Positions 27,041 through 36,362 of a DNA stretch of 64,000 bases are shown here, piece by piece (the first letter of the stretch is position 1; the number at the start of each line of letters is the position of its first letter). Origin of the DNA: Micromonospora tulbaghiae (GTDB taxonomy: Bacteria > Actinomycetota > Actinomycetes > Mycobacteriales > Micromonosporaceae); the NCBI RefSeq assembly GCF_900091605.1, contig NZ_FMCQ01000001.1, positions 753,860 to 817,859 on the forward strand, read 5' to 3'. The notes below the pieces were generated by a model that was given only the letters and a program-made list of their open reading frames with translations, searched no databases and was not told the DNA's origin. The position numbers and the translations under genes were made by a program.

Positions 27041-27751
27041 TCAGTCACGAGGGCCGTGCACAGCGCGTTGCACAAGTGACTCGGCGACCTCGCGCAGCTT
27101 GCGGTTGGAGTCCTGCGACACCCGGGCCAGGATGGCGAACGCCTCGTCGGCCGAGCAGCGCCGCTGGCCCATGATGATGCCCTTGGCCTGCTCGATCACG
27201 GCCCGGCTCTGCATGGCCTCCTGCATCTGCTGAGCCAGCGTCGCGGTGCTCTCGTAGAGGTGGACGTTCGCCAGCGCGATGGCGGCGTATCCGGCCAGCG
27301 TCTGCGCCAGCTCGACGTGCTGGTCGAGCACGCCGGTCGCCGCCCCGTAGATGTTGAGCGCGCCGACCATCGCCTCCTGGATGGGCAGGCCGATCGACAG
27401 CGAACTGGCCGCGCCCGCCTCGTGCGCCCGCGCCGCCCACTCCGGCCAGCGGCTCTCCGCCGACATGTCCGACACCAGCATGGCCGTGCCCGTGGTGGCG
27501 GCGTCCAGGCACGGGCCGCGGCCGTGCGCGTACTGCCACTCGTCGAGGGTCAGCGCCAGCTCGCCGGTGTACGCGGCGGTGTACGCCCGGGTGCCCTGGA
27601 CCAGGGTCACCGACACCTCGGCGGTGCCGGGGAGGGTGTCCTTTGCGACCTGCGCGATGGTCGACAGCACCACGTCCAGGTCGACCTCGTCGTACTTGAT
27701 CCGAGCGAGTCTGATCAAGGCGGCGGCGAGGTCGGGGTGGGCGTGCGGCAT
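27041..27751 (-). CDS. GAF-ANTAR antitermination regulator (copy 1)
   Basis: This 236-residue protein has an N-terminal GAF sensor (about 10-165) and a C-terminal ANTAR RNA-binding domain (about 175-232, with S-R-A-V-I-E-Q-A-K-G-I-I-M). ANTAR proteins bind paired hexaloop hairpins in mRNA leaders and prevent termination. It is a close paralogue of the protein at 28568-29278; from about residue 175 they are nearly identical. The two are inverted around a STAS gene. The GAF ligand is unknown. Confidence 0.9.
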   Translation of the reverse strand: MPHAHPDLAAALIRLARIKYDEVDLDVVLSTIAQVAKDTLPGTAEVSVTLVQGTRAYTAAYTGELALTLDEWQYAHGRGPCLDAATTGTAMLVSDMSAESRWPEWAARAHEAGAASSLSIGLPIQEAMVGALNIYGAATGVLDQHVELAQTLAGYAAIALANVHLYESTATLAQQMQEAMQSRAVIEQAKGIIMGQRRCSADEAFAILARVSQDSNRKLREVAESLVQRAVHGPRD

Positions 27752-27839
27752 GAGCTGTGACGTCCTCGGGGAAGCGGCGCCGTCGACCCGGAGGGGGCGG
27801 ACGGCTGGTGGCGGGGTCGGCCCGTGGTGACGGACCAGC

Positions 27840-27863
27840 GTCCCGATCCGGACGGATCGGGAC
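27840..27863. terminator. Perfect hairpin between STAS and GAF-ANTAR genes
   Basis: GTCCCGATCC pairs with GGATCGGGAC around a GGAC tetraloop: a 10-base perfect stem 65 bases after the STAS stop codon. No T-tract follows. It could be a terminator, or a structured site in the leader of the GAF-ANTAR mRNA that follows. Confidence 0.5.
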
Positions 27864-27928
27864 CGGCGCGCCGCTTCTTGACGCTCATCGGTGACGCCCC
27901 GGCCGGGACGTCACCTACCGGCACAACT

Positions 27929-28378
27929 CTACGACCCGGTGCCGGTGGGGGCGACAGGACGTGCCGACCGGCCGTGGGCGGCGGGCAGCGCGGGCCGATC
28001 GACGACCTCGAACGCGGCAAGCGTGCCGGTGATGTCGAGGACGCGTCGGACCACAGGCGAGAGCCGGCGCAGGACCAGGCGGCGACCGTGCTCGGCCAGC
28101 AGCCGCCGGGCGCCGACGAGCGCGTTCGTGCCGTGCGCGCCGAAGAAGCTGACCGCCGACAGATCCACCACCACCAGCGGGGCGCGTGCGGCGACGGCGG
28201 TCTCCACCAGTTCGCTCAGCAGGTGCGCGTTGCTGAGGTCCACCTCGCCGGCCACCGAGATCCGGGTCGCATCCTCCAGGGCCTCACAGCTCAGCCACAT
28301 GATCGGCTCGTCCGGCCGGAACGACCTGGACGCCGTCGGAACATGGTGACAGCCGAAAACCGGCAGATCGGTCGACAT
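27929..28378 (-). CDS. STAS-domain protein lacking the phospho-serine
   Basis: This 149-residue protein has a STAS domain at about 35-130 (A-G-E-V-D-L-S-N-A-H, then V-V-D-L-S-A-V-S-F). Where anti-anti-sigma factors have D-S-S/A-G, this protein reads G-A-H-G, so the usual phosphorylation site is missing. It may act as a constitutively free antagonist or only as a binding module. A GGGAGG site precedes the ATG. It lies between two GAF-ANTAR genes and near the RsbW-like kinase gene. Confidence 0.85.
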   Translation of the reverse strand: MSTDLPVFGCHHVPTASRSFRPDEPIMWLSCEALEDATRISVAGEVDLSNAHLLSELVETAVAARAPLVVVDLSAVSFFGAHGTNALVGARRLLAEHGRRLVLRRLSPVVRRVLDITGTLAAFEVVDRPALPAAHGRSARPVAPTGTGS

Positions 28379-28495
28379 GACACCTCCCACCGCGTGGTAA
28401 GCGGACGCTCCGGCGGAAACGCCGGGAGCAGGAGGGCACATGGCTTGACCCGGCCCCAAAGATACGCCGATGGGGTGAAGATCGCTGAGCGGACC

Positions 28496-28522
28496 GCTTG
28501 CGGAACCGCCCGCGCTGGGTAC
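28496..28522 (+). promoter_or_regulatory. Weak candidate sigma-B/F-type promoter of GAF-ANTAR copy 2
   Basis: GCTT and GGGTAC are 17 bases apart, 46 bases before the gene. The -10 is a good match; the -35 is weak. Confidence 0.3.
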
Positions 28523-28567
28523 GTTTGCCGGAACGACACGTGCCGATGACCTCGACCCGGACAGGAC

Positions 28568-29278
28568 GTGCGCATGGAAGCCCCGCGGATGGACGCCGGC
28601 GAAGCGCTCGCCGAACTGAGCCGGATCCGGCTCGACGAGGTCGCGCTCGACGACGTCCTGGCGCGCGTCGCCGGGCTGGCGAACAGGGCCGTCCCGGGCA
28701 GCGCGCACGTGTCCGTCTCCCTGACGCAGGCCGGCGCGAACCGGGCCATCGCCCACACCAGCGACCTGGCCCGCAGGCTGGACGAGTGGCAGTACGAGCA
28801 CGACGACGGCCCCTGCCTCGACGCCTCGGTCAGCGCGACGAGCGTGTCGCTGCCCGACCTGTCCGACGATCCGCGCTGGCCGGGCTGGGCGGCCGAGGCC
28901 CGGACGGCGGGCGTGGGTAGTTCGTTGTCGATCGCGTTGCCGATCCAGGAGGCGGTGACCGGGGCGCTGAACCTCTACGGCAGCTCGGCCCACGCCTTCG
29001 ACAAGTCGTCGATCGACCTGGCGGAGGAGTTCGCCGCGTACGCGGCCGTCGCGCTCGCCAACGCGCACCTCTACGACAGCACCTCGACGCTGGCCCAGCA
29101 GATGCGCGAGGCGATGCGCAGCCGAGCCGTGATCGAGCAGGCCAAGGGCATCATCATGGGCCAGCGGCGCTGCTCGGCCGACGAGGCGTTCACCCTGCTC
29201 GCCAAGCTTTCCCAGGACTCCAACCGCAAACTGCGCGACGTCGCCGAGGCGCTCGTCGCCCGCGCCGCCGAGCGCTGA
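28568..29278 (+). CDS. GAF-ANTAR antitermination regulator (copy 2)
   Basis: This 236-residue protein has the same layout as its paralogue at 27041-27751: a GAF domain (about 10-165) and an ANTAR domain (about 175-233, S-R-A-V-I-E-Q-A-K-G-I-I-M-G-Q-R-R-C). The GAF parts diverge more than the ANTAR parts, suggesting different signals feeding one class of RNA target. The start at 28568 (GTG) is uncertain; an ATG lies two codons downstream. Confidence 0.9.
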   Translation: MRMEAPRMDAGEALAELSRIRLDEVALDDVLARVAGLANRAVPGSAHVSVSLTQAGANRAIAHTSDLARRLDEWQYEHDDGPCLDASVSATSVSLPDLSDDPRWPGWAAEARTAGVGSSLSIALPIQEAVTGALNLYGSSAHAFDKSSIDLAEEFAAYAAVALANAHLYDSTSTLAQQMREAMRSRAVIEQAKGIIMGQRRCSADEAFTLLAKLSQDSNRKLRDVAEALVARAAER

Positions 29279-29353
29279 GGTCCGCGCCCCTGTCCGGTGG
29301 GCGTGAAACCGCCGTGAAACCGCGCTGATCCCCGCCGCCGTCACGGTTACGGC

Positions 29354-30307
29354 ATGACGACGACAACCTCACCGATGGTCGAGGCGACCGGGCTGCGCAA
29401 GGCGTACCGGAAGCAGGTCGTGCTCGACGGCATCGACCTGCGCGTACCCGAGGCCACGGTCTTCGCCCTGCTCGGCCCGAACGGCGCCGGCAAGACCACC
29501 ACAGTGCAGATCCTCTCCACGCTGATCCGACCGGACGGCGGAACCGTGCGCGTCGCCGGCCACGACCTGGCCGCCGAGCCGGACCGGATACGCGCCGCGA
29601 TCGGCGTGACCGGCCAGTTCTCCGCCGTGGACCCGCTTCTCACCGGCGCGGAGAACCTGCGGCTGATGACCGACCTGCGGCATCTGGGCCGGGTCGAGGG
29701 ACGGCGGGTGGTGGACGACCTGCTGGCCCGCTTCGACCTGACCGATGCGGCGGACAAGCCGGTGGCCGCGTACTCGGGCGGGATGAAACGGCGGCTCGAC
29801 CTGGCGATGACGCTCGTCGGCCGCCCCCGGCTGATCTTCCTGGACGAGCCGACCACCGGCCTGGACCCGCGCAGCCGGCGGGCCATGTGGCAGATCGTCC
29901 GTGAGCTGGTGACCGGGGGAGTCACCATCTTCCTCACCACGCAGTACCTGGAGGAGGCCGACCAGCTCGCCGACCGGGTCGCGCTGCTCGACGGCGGTCA
30001 CCTGGTCGCCGAGGGCAGCCCGGCCGAGCTGAAACGGCGCGTTCCCGGCGGCCACGTACGCCTGCACTTCACCGAGCCGGCGCAACTCGCGGCGGCGGCC
30101 GGGCTGTTCCCGGCGGCCACCCGGCACGACGACGACCTGACCCTGCGGGTGCCCGGCGACGGCGGCGTCAGCGCAGTGAAGGACCTGCTCGGCCGGCTCG
30201 ACGCCGCCGGGGTCGCGGTCGAGTCGATGAGCCTGCACACCCCCGACCTGGACGACGTCTTCCTGGCCCTCACCGGCCACCGCACTGAGGAGAAGGTGAA
30301 CCCATGA
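29354..30307 (+). CDS. ABC exporter ATP-binding protein (DrrA-type)
   Basis: This 317-residue ATPase has Walker A (G-P-N-G-A-G-K-T-T-T), Q-loop, signature Y-S-G-G-M-K-R-R and Walker B (L-I-F-L-D-E-P-T-T-G-L-D), plus the C-terminal extension (about 220-310) typical of the daunorubicin-resistance DrrA family. It energises a two-component drug or lipid exporter with the next gene, whose ATG overlaps its stop (ATGA). The substrate cannot be told from sequence. Confidence 0.93.
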   Translation: MTTTTSPMVEATGLRKAYRKQVVLDGIDLRVPEATVFALLGPNGAGKTTTVQILSTLIRPDGGTVRVAGHDLAAEPDRIRAAIGVTGQFSAVDPLLTGAENLRLMTDLRHLGRVEGRRVVDDLLARFDLTDAADKPVAAYSGGMKRRLDLAMTLVGRPRLIFLDEPTTGLDPRSRRAMWQIVRELVTGGVTIFLTTQYLEEADQLADRVALLDGGHLVAEGSPAELKRRVPGGHVRLHFTEPAQLAAAAGLFPAATRHDDDLTLRVPGDGGVSAVKDLLGRLDAAGVAVESMSLHTPDLDDVFLALTGHRTEEKVNP

Positions 30308-31098
30308 GCACGCTCGCCCACACCGTCGGCGACTCGGCGACGATGCTGCGCCGCAACCTCAAGCACGCGATCCGCTACCCGTCGCTGACGGCAGTGGTGA
30401 TCGCCCTGCCGGTGATCTTCCTGCTGCTGTTCGTCTACGTCTTCGGCGGCACGCTCGGCGACGGCCTGGGCGGTGTCGCCGGTGGCCGGTCCGCGTACGT
30501 CGACTACGTGACCCCCGGCATCCTCCTGCTCGCCATGACCGGCGCCGCGCAGGGCACCGCGATCTCGGTGGCCATGGACATGACCGAGGGCATCGTGGCC
30601 CGGTTCCGCACCATGTCCATCGCCCGCGCGGCGGTGCTCACCGGGCACGTGGTGGGCGCGGTGACGCAGACGCTGCTCGGGCTCGTGGTGGTCGTCGGGG
30701 TGGCCCTGCTCGTCGGTTTCCGGCCGGATGCCGGGCCGGCGCAGTGGCTCGCCGCGGCCGGGCTGCTCACACTCACCGCGTTCGCCATCACCTGGCTGTC
30801 GGTCGCGCTGGGCATGGTGCCCAAGAGCGTGGAGAGCGCCAGCAACCTGCCCATGCCGCTGATGCTGCTGCCGTTCCTGGGCAGCGGTTTCGTGCCGACC
30901 GACTCGATGCCCGGGTGGCTCGCCTGGTTCGCCGAGCACCAGCCGTTCACCCCGATCATGGAGACGCTGCGCGGGCTCCTCCTGGCCGGTCCGGTCGACG
31001 GCGGCGACGCGCTCGCCGCGGTGGCCTGGTGCGCGGGGGTCAGCCTGCTCGGCTACCTGTGGGCGCGCCGCCTGTACGACCGTGATCCGTCCCGCTGA
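30304..31098 (+). CDS. ABC exporter permease (DrrB/ABC-2 type)
   Basis: This 264-residue protein has six transmembrane helices and the ABC-2 permease signature region near residues 150-190 (W-L-S-V-A-L-G-M-V-P-K-S). It pairs with the DrrA-type ATPase. Its last 59 bases overlap the 3' end of the AfsR-like gene on the opposite strand; both reading frames look genuine up to the stops. Confidence 0.92.
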   Translation: MSTLAHTVGDSATMLRRNLKHAIRYPSLTAVVIALPVIFLLLFVYVFGGTLGDGLGGVAGGRSAYVDYVTPGILLLAMTGAAQGTAISVAMDMTEGIVARFRTMSIARAAVLTGHVVGAVTQTLLGLVVVVGVALLVGFRPDAGPAQWLAAAGLLTLTAFAITWLSVALGMVPKSVESASNLPMPLMLLPFLGSGFVPTDSMPGWLAWFAEHQPFTPIMETLRGLLLAGPVDGGDALAAVAWCAGVSLLGYLWARRLYDRDPSR

Positions 31099-34000
31099 GT
31101 TCAGCCACGGCGGCGAGCCGCAGCTCGTCGTGATCCAGTGCGGCGTACGACGCGCGGGCCGCGTCGTACGCCGCAGGGTCGGCGTCCCGCGCCGCCTGCC
31201 GGGCCGCCGCCGAGGACATGGTGGGCTGGAAGTTGCGCTGGTAGCCGAAGCGCTCGGCGAGCGCTACCAGCCGGGCGCCCGCCGCGCCGGCGGCCCGGTC
31301 CCCGGTACGGCCGGCCCGGTCCAGTTCGACCAGGGCGAGGGCGAGCAGCAGCGACCCGTGGACGGGTAGTTGCACGAGGAAGCCGGGCGCGTCGGCGATC
31401 GGATCGGCGAGCAGCGTGGCTGCCTTTCGGCGCAGCGCGTCGGCGAGCCCGGGCACCAGGTGCAGCCGGCCGTGCCGGGCGTGTGCCGCCAGGGCGGCGG
31501 CCCGGATCTCCAGGTGCCACGGCGCGTCGCCGGGCGGCCCGGACCAGACGAGCGGGTCCGACGGCGTCCGCAGCCGGTCGAGCGCCTCCCGCCAGCCGGA
31601 CAACCCGGCCTCGACGTCGCCCCGGCCGAGCGCGAACTCGGCCCGGATGCCGCGCTCGTACGCCCGCATCCCGTACTGGTCGTCCTCGACCGGAGGCGCG
31701 TCGTACCGGCCGTCGCAGGCGTCGGTTGTGGCCAGCCGCAACCAGCGTTCCGCCTCGTCGACCTCGCCGAGCCCGAGGTTCACCAGGACCAGGCTCCACC
31801 GGATCTGGAGCCGGTCCCACCACGGGCCGGAGTCGGCGAGCAGGTCCAGCGCGGTGGTGAGGTGGTCCCGGGCCTCCGCCGAGCGTTCGGTCTGCATGCA
31901 CAACTCGCCGATCCGCGAGTGGACGAGCACCCGCAGCCACGGGATCGGCCGGTGGGCCAGCGCGTCCAGCATCCGCCGCGCCGCGTCCAGCGCGTCGTCC
32001 GGCCGCCCGGCCTGCTCCAGCAGATAACTGGCCAGGCCGTTCGCCATCGCGGCGACCAGCGGCTGCGGATGCGCGCGCAGCGCGGCGAGCGTGGGCGGGT
32101 CGGCCACGATCTCGGGGATCGCGCCCAGGACCGTCGCCATCGCGCCGACCAGGTCGTCCGGCGAGGGCGGCGGCAGCCTCCGCAGCACCACGAGCGAGCG
32201 GGTCGCCCGCCGCCCGGCGATCATCAGGGTGTGCGCCACGCCGAGCACGGCGACGGTACGGGCCGGCGCCACGAACTCCGGCGCCGGCCGGTAGTGGGAC
32301 AACAGGAAGTCGGTGTCGGCCACCAGCGCGAGCATCCGGGTGTAGCTGGTGTCGAGCGTCCACAACGCGGCGAGCGCGGCGGCGACGCCGACCACTGTGG
32401 GCGCGTCCGACCGGGCCGAGGCCAGTCGCAGCGCGGCGACGAGATTGTCCTGTTCGGACCGGACCGCCGCCAGGGCGGTGAACGGCTCGGGGCCGAGCAG
32501 CGTCTCGTGCTGCCCGAGGCCGAACTCGCAGGCCCAGGCGAGGAACGCCGCCACGACACGGTCCGTCTCGCCGGCCTCGGACCGGCGGGCCGCGCCGAAC
32601 TCCCGCACCGTCTCCAGCATCCGGAACCGGATCGCCTCCGGGGTCTCCTCCACGCGCAGCAGCGACTGGTCGACCAGATGTTCGAGCACCGGCAGCGCGT
32701 CGTCGCCCAGCACCCGGTCGGCCGCCGCCGTGGTGAAGCCGTCGGGGAACACCGACAGCGCCCGCAGCGCCGCCCGGCCTTCCGGCCGCAGCAGGTTCCA
32801 GCTCCAGTCGACCACCGCGTGCAGCGTGTGGTGGCGCGGTGGGGCGTCCCGTGGGCCGTCGCGCAGCAGGCCGAACCGGTCGTCGAGCCGCCGGGCCAGC
32901 TCCGGCACGCTCATCGCCCGGACCCGTGCGGCGGCCAGCTCGATCGCCAGCGGCATCCCGTCCAGGTGCCGGCACACCTCGGCCACCTGGTCGGCCGGGA
33001 GCACCACGCCCGGCCGGGCGGCGCGGGCGCGCTGCGTGAACAGCTCCACAGCGGTGTCCGGCGGCAGCTCGGGCAATGCGTGCACCGCCTCCGAGGTCAA
33101 CCCCAGCGGGGTGCGGCTGGTGGTCAGCACCCGCAGCTCCCGTGTCGTCGCCACCAGCGCCGCCACCAGCTCGGCGACGCCCCGGACCACCTGTTCGCAG
33201 TTGTCCAGCACCAGCAGCACCGGCCCGGCGCCGAGCGCCGCCACGATCGCGGCGGCCGGATCGGCGGGCACCGGCAGCGCGCCGACCGGGCCGGCCACCG
33301 GCTCGCCGACCCCCAGCGCCGCCGCGACCGCGTCCGGCACGTCGGCGTCGTCACCGACCGCGCCGAGCGCGACAAGGCGTATGCTCCGCTGCGGCGCGCG
33401 CCGGGCCACCGCGTACGCGAGCCGGGTCTTGCCCAGCCCGCCGGGACCGACGATCGAGACCACCCGGGAGCCGGTCAGCAGGGACTCCACGGCGCCCAGG
33501 TCGTCGTCGCGGCCGAGCAGCGGGTTCGGCTCGTACGGGATGCCGGGCCGGGCCACCCGGCCCTCCCCGTCGAGCAGTTCCCGGTGCAGCTCGCGCAGCG
33601 CCGGCCCGGGGTCGGCGCCCAGCTCGTCGCGGAGCGAGCGGCGGTAGTCGTCGTACCGGGTCAGCGCCGCCGACCGGCTGGTCACCGCCGCTTCGCAGCG
33701 GAGCAGCTCGGCCAGCAGCTCCTCGTCGTGGCGGCTCCCGGCGGCCAGCGCGGCGAGCCCGGGCAGCGCCTCCGCCGGCCGGCCGAGCCGGGACAACGCG
33801 ATCGCCCGGGCCCGGGACAGCGCGCGGTACGTGGCCGCCCGGTCCGCGCGCAACGCGGTGAGCGGATCGCCCTGGCCCGGCTCGTCGCCCGGCGGACCGG
33901 CCCAGTACGCCAGCCCCGCCTCGGCCTCGGCCAGCGCGTCCGCGTGCTCACCGGCCCGGGCCCGCCGCGCCGCCGCCTCCGCGTGCCGCAGCACCGCCGC

Positions 34001-34282
34001 CGCGTCCACCTGTGCGTCGGTGAGCGCCAGCCGGTAGCCGGTGGCGGTCCGCACGATCAGGTCGGCGCCCAGCTCGGCGCGGGCCCGGGACACCAGGATC
34101 TGCAACGCCTTCACCGGGTGCCGGGGCGGTTCGTCCGGCCAGAGCGCCTCGACCAGCGCGCCGGCGCCGCAGCCCGCCCCGAGCCGCCCGGCGAGCAGCG
34201 CCAGCAGCCCGCGCAGCCGGGCCCCACCGACCGGCACACCCCGGCAGACCACGTCCGACAGCAGGGTCAGTTCGGTGGCCAC
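31040..34282 (-). CDS. AfsR/SARP-type regulator (BTAD, NB-ARC, TPR)
   Basis: About 1080 residues from the GTG at 34282. Order: an OmpR-fold winged helix (about 5-85), a BTAD domain (about 88-230), an NB-ARC ATPase with G-P-G-G-L-G-K-T near residue 280, and C-terminal TPR-like repeats to the end. Such proteins activate secondary-metabolism or resistance genes by binding direct repeats spaced by one helical turn. The neighbouring DrrAB exporter and the kdp operon are candidate targets; phased repeats lie 110 bases upstream of its start. Convergent 59-base overlap with the permease gene. Confidence 0.9.
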   Translation of the reverse strand: MATELTLLSDVVCRGVPVGGARLRGLLALLAGRLGAGCGAGALVEALWPDEPPRHPVKALQILVSRARAELGADLIVRTATGYRLALTDAQVDAAAVLRHAEAAARRARAGEHADALAEAEAGLAYWAGPPGDEPGQGDPLTALRADRAATYRALSRARAIALSRLGRPAEALPGLAALAAGSRHDEELLAELLRCEAAVTSRSAALTRYDDYRRSLRDELGADPGPALRELHRELLDGEGRVARPGIPYEPNPLLGRDDDLGAVESLLTGSRVVSIVGPGGLGKTRLAYAVARRAPQRSIRLVALGAVGDDADVPDAVAAALGVGEPVAGPVGALPVPADPAAAIVAALGAGPVLLVLDNCEQVVRGVAELVAALVATTRELRVLTTSRTPLGLTSEAVHALPELPPDTAVELFTQRARAARPGVVLPADQVAEVCRHLDGMPLAIELAAARVRAMSVPELARRLDDRFGLLRDGPRDAPPRHHTLHAVVDWSWNLLRPEGRAALRALSVFPDGFTTAAADRVLGDDALPVLEHLVDQSLLRVEETPEAIRFRMLETVREFGAARRSEAGETDRVVAAFLAWACEFGLGQHETLLGPEPFTALAAVRSEQDNLVAALRLASARSDAPTVVGVAAALAALWTLDTSYTRMLALVADTDFLLSHYRPAPEFVAPARTVAVLGVAHTLMIAGRRATRSLVVLRRLPPPSPDDLVGAMATVLGAIPEIVADPPTLAALRAHPQPLVAAMANGLASYLLEQAGRPDDALDAARRMLDALAHRPIPWLRVLVHSRIGELCMQTERSAEARDHLTTALDLLADSGPWWDRLQIRWSLVLVNLGLGEVDEAERWLRLATTDACDGRYDAPPVEDDQYGMRAYERGIRAEFALGRGDVEAGLSGWREALDRLRTPSDPLVWSGPPGDAPWHLEIRAAALAAHARHGRLHLVPGLADALRRKAATLLADPIADAPGFLVQLPVHGSLLLALALVELDRAGRTGDRAAGAAGARLVALAERFGYQRNFQPTMSSAAARQAARDADPAAYDAARASYAALDHDELRLAAVAELSGTDHGRTGGAPTGSRAG

Positions 34283-34390
34283 CGGGCCAGCGTAGGCGGC
34301 GGACCGGCCCGTCACGGCCCCCGCGCGGACGAGCCGGCGTCCGAAGAGCGACGGTGCGTCGCGTGACCCCGGTCATCGGCCACGGAGGCG

Positions 34391-34442
34391 GCGTGAAAAG
34401 CGCGTCAAGAAACCGTGGCCGCGCGTGATGGTCGCGTCAAAG
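34391..34442. promoter_or_regulatory. Helically phased direct repeats between SARP gene and kdp
   Basis: GCGTGA (34391), GCGTCA (34402), GCGTGA (34423) and GCGTCA (34434) form two copies of GCGTGA-N5-GCGTCAA exactly 32 bases apart, with half-sites 11 bases apart. The 11-base spacing is typical of OmpR-fold regulators, which fits both KdpE and the SARP protein. The site is about 90-140 bases before the kdp genes. Confidence 0.6.
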
Positions 34443-34532
34443 CCCCTGTCCGTCCGGCGGATACGGCGTTGTGATTGCCCGGCGCGGCCGGGAGGCGGTC
34501 GCGAGGACATCTTCCGCTAGGAGAGATCAGCC

Positions 34533-34616
34533 GTGTCTGACGTGCTGTTCGTGTTGCTGACGGTGGGGCTGTTCGCGGCGCTCGCCCTCGTGGTGAGGGG
34601 TGTGGAGAAGCTGTGA
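34533..34616 (+). CDS. 27-residue single-pass membrane microprotein, first gene of kdp operon
   Basis: A GTG-started open frame of 27 residues ([20 protein letters not shown] as the first 20) forms one transmembrane helix and a short basic tail. AGGAGA lies 8 bases before it, and its TGA overlaps the GTG of kdpF (GTGA). It resembles KdpF in size and topology but is a separate gene. KdpF-type peptides stabilise KdpABC; a similar role is inferred. Confidence 0.6.
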   Translation: MSDVLFVLLTVGLFAALALVVRGVEKL

Positions 34617-34702
34617 GCGCCGTCAACGCCGTCGGCTTGGTGCTGGCGATCGGTCTGGGCGTGTTCCTGGTCGTCGCCCTGCTGTTCCCGGAGCGCTTCT
34701 GA
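34613..34702 (+). CDS. kdpF: Potassium-transporting ATPase small subunit KdpF
   Basis: This 29-residue hydrophobic peptide ([20 protein letters not shown] as its end) matches KdpF, a single-helix lipid-like stabiliser of the KdpFABC complex. Its GTG overlaps the preceding microprotein stop, and its TGA shares one base with the kdpA ATG. Confidence 0.88.
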   Translation: MSAVNAVGLVLAIGLGVFLVVALLFPERF

Positions 34703-36357
34703 TGAGCATGACCACAGCCGGCGTGCTCTTCGTCCTGTCGCTGGTGGCGGCGCTGGTCGCCGTGCACCGGCCGTTCGGCGACCACATGTACCGCGTGGTC
34801 GCCGGCACCCGGTCGTCCCGGGTCGAGCGGGGGATCTACCGCCTGGTCGGGGTCGACCCGGCCGCCGAGCAGACCTGGGGCGTGTACGCCCGCTCGGTGC
34901 TGGCCTTCTCGGCCGTCTCCCTGCTGTTCCTGTACGCGTTCCAGCGCCTGCAGAACCACCTGTGGCTCTCGCTGGGATTCGACCCGGTGGTGCCGCACGG
35001 CGCCTGGAACACCGCCGTGTCGTTCGTGACCAACACGAACTGGCAGTGGTACTCGGGTGAGTCGACGATGGGCCATCTGGTGCAGATGGCCGGCCTGGCG
35101 GTGCAGAACTTCGTCTCGGCCGCCGTCGGCATCGCCGTGGCGGTGGCGCTCGTCCGGGGCTTCGCCCGCAGCCGTACCGGCGAGTTGGGCAACTTCTGGG
35201 TCGACCTGACCCGGGTCACCCTGCGGATCCTGCTGCCGATCGCGGTGCTCGGCGCGCTCGCGCTGATGCTCGGCGGGGTGGTGCAGAACCTGTCCGGCGG
35301 CACCGACGTGACCACGCTGACCGGCGGCGCCCAGACCGTCACCGGCGGGCCGGTGGCGAGCCAGGAGGTCATCAAGGAGCTGGGCACCAACGGCGGCGGC
35401 TTCTACAACGCCAACAGCGCCCACCCGTTCGAGAACCCGACCGCGTGGACGAACTGGCTGGAGATCTTCCTGATCCTGGTGATCCCGTTCAGTCTGCCCC
35501 GGGTCTTCGGCCGGATGGTGGGGCAGAAGCGGCAGGGCTACGCGATCGTCGCCGTCATGGCGATCCTGGCGCTCGCCGGCATCGCCCTCACCAACGTCTT
35601 CGAGCTGACCGGCGACGGCACGGTGCCGCAGGCGGTCGGCGCGGCGCTGGAAGGCAAGGAGGTGCGCTTCGACGTGTCGAACTCCGCCACGTTCGCGGCG
35701 GCCACCACGCTCACCTCGACCGGCGCGGTGAACTCGTTCCACGACTCGTACACCGCGCTGGGCGGGATGATGACGCTCGGCAACATGATGCTCGGCGAGG
35801 TCGCACCCGGCGGCGTCGGCGCCGGCCTGTACGGGCTGCTGATCCTCGCGGTGATCACGGTGTTCGTGGCCGGCCTGATGGTCGGGCGCACCCCGGAGTA
35901 CCTGGGCAAGAAGATCGGCTCGCGCGAGATCAAGCTCGCCTCGATGTACTTCCTGGTCACCCCGGCGCTGGTGCTCACCGGCACCGCCGCCGCGTTCGCC
36001 ACCGGCAACGCCTCGACAGCGCTCAACGCCGGGCCGCACGGACTGTCCGAAGTGCTCTACGCGTTCACCTCGGCCAGCAACAACAACGGCTCCGCGTTCG
36101 CCGGCCTCACCGTGAACACGCCGTGGTGGAACACCGCGCTCGGGCTCTGCATGCTGCTCGGCCGGTTCCTGCCGGTCATCTTCGTGCTCGCGCTGGCCGG
36201 CTCGCTGGCCCGCCAGCAACCCACACCCGCCTCCGAGGGCACCCTGCCGACCCACCGGCCGCTGTTCGTCGGCATGGTCGTCGGCGTCACAGTGGTCCTC
36301 GTCGCGCTCACCTTCCTTCCCGCACTCGCGCTCGGCCCGCTGGCCGAAGGGCTGTGA
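34702..36357 (+). CDS. kdpA: Potassium-binding channel-like subunit KdpA
   Basis: This 551-residue protein has about ten transmembrane helices and the repeated selectivity-filter segments of the superfamily of K+ transporters, including G-T-N-G-G-G near residue 230 and S-N-N-N-G-S near 455. KdpA selects extracellular K+ at micromolar levels and passes it to KdpB. The ATG at 34702 overlaps the kdpF stop; a longer in-frame start would read through kdpF in another frame. Confidence 0.96.
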   Translation: MSMTTAGVLFVLSLVAALVAVHRPFGDHMYRVVAGTRSSRVERGIYRLVGVDPAAEQTWGVYARSVLAFSAVSLLFLYAFQRLQNHLWLSLGFDPVVPHGAWNTAVSFVTNTNWQWYSGESTMGHLVQMAGLAVQNFVSAAVGIAVAVALVRGFARSRTGELGNFWVDLTRVTLRILLPIAVLGALALMLGGVVQNLSGGTDVTTLTGGAQTVTGGPVASQEVIKELGTNGGGFYNANSAHPFENPTAWTNWLEIFLILVIPFSLPRVFGRMVGQKRQGYAIVAVMAILALAGIALTNVFELTGDGTVPQAVGAALEGKEVRFDVSNSATFAAATTLTSTGAVNSFHDSYTALGGMMTLGNMMLGEVAPGGVGAGLYGLLILAVITVFVAGLMVGRTPEYLGKKIGSREIKLASMYFLVTPALVLTGTAAAFATGNASTALNAGPHGLSEVLYAFTSASNNNGSAFAGLTVNTPWWNTALGLCMLLGRFLPVIFVLALAGSLARQQPTPASEGTLPTHRPLFVGMVVGVTVVLVALTFLPALALGPLAEGL

Positions 36358-36362
36358 CCACC

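Noticed and set aside
35445..36362. Long N-terminal extension of kdpB
   Set aside because: It overlaps kdpA in another frame; KdpB family length and the ATG at 36363 fit the shorter protein.
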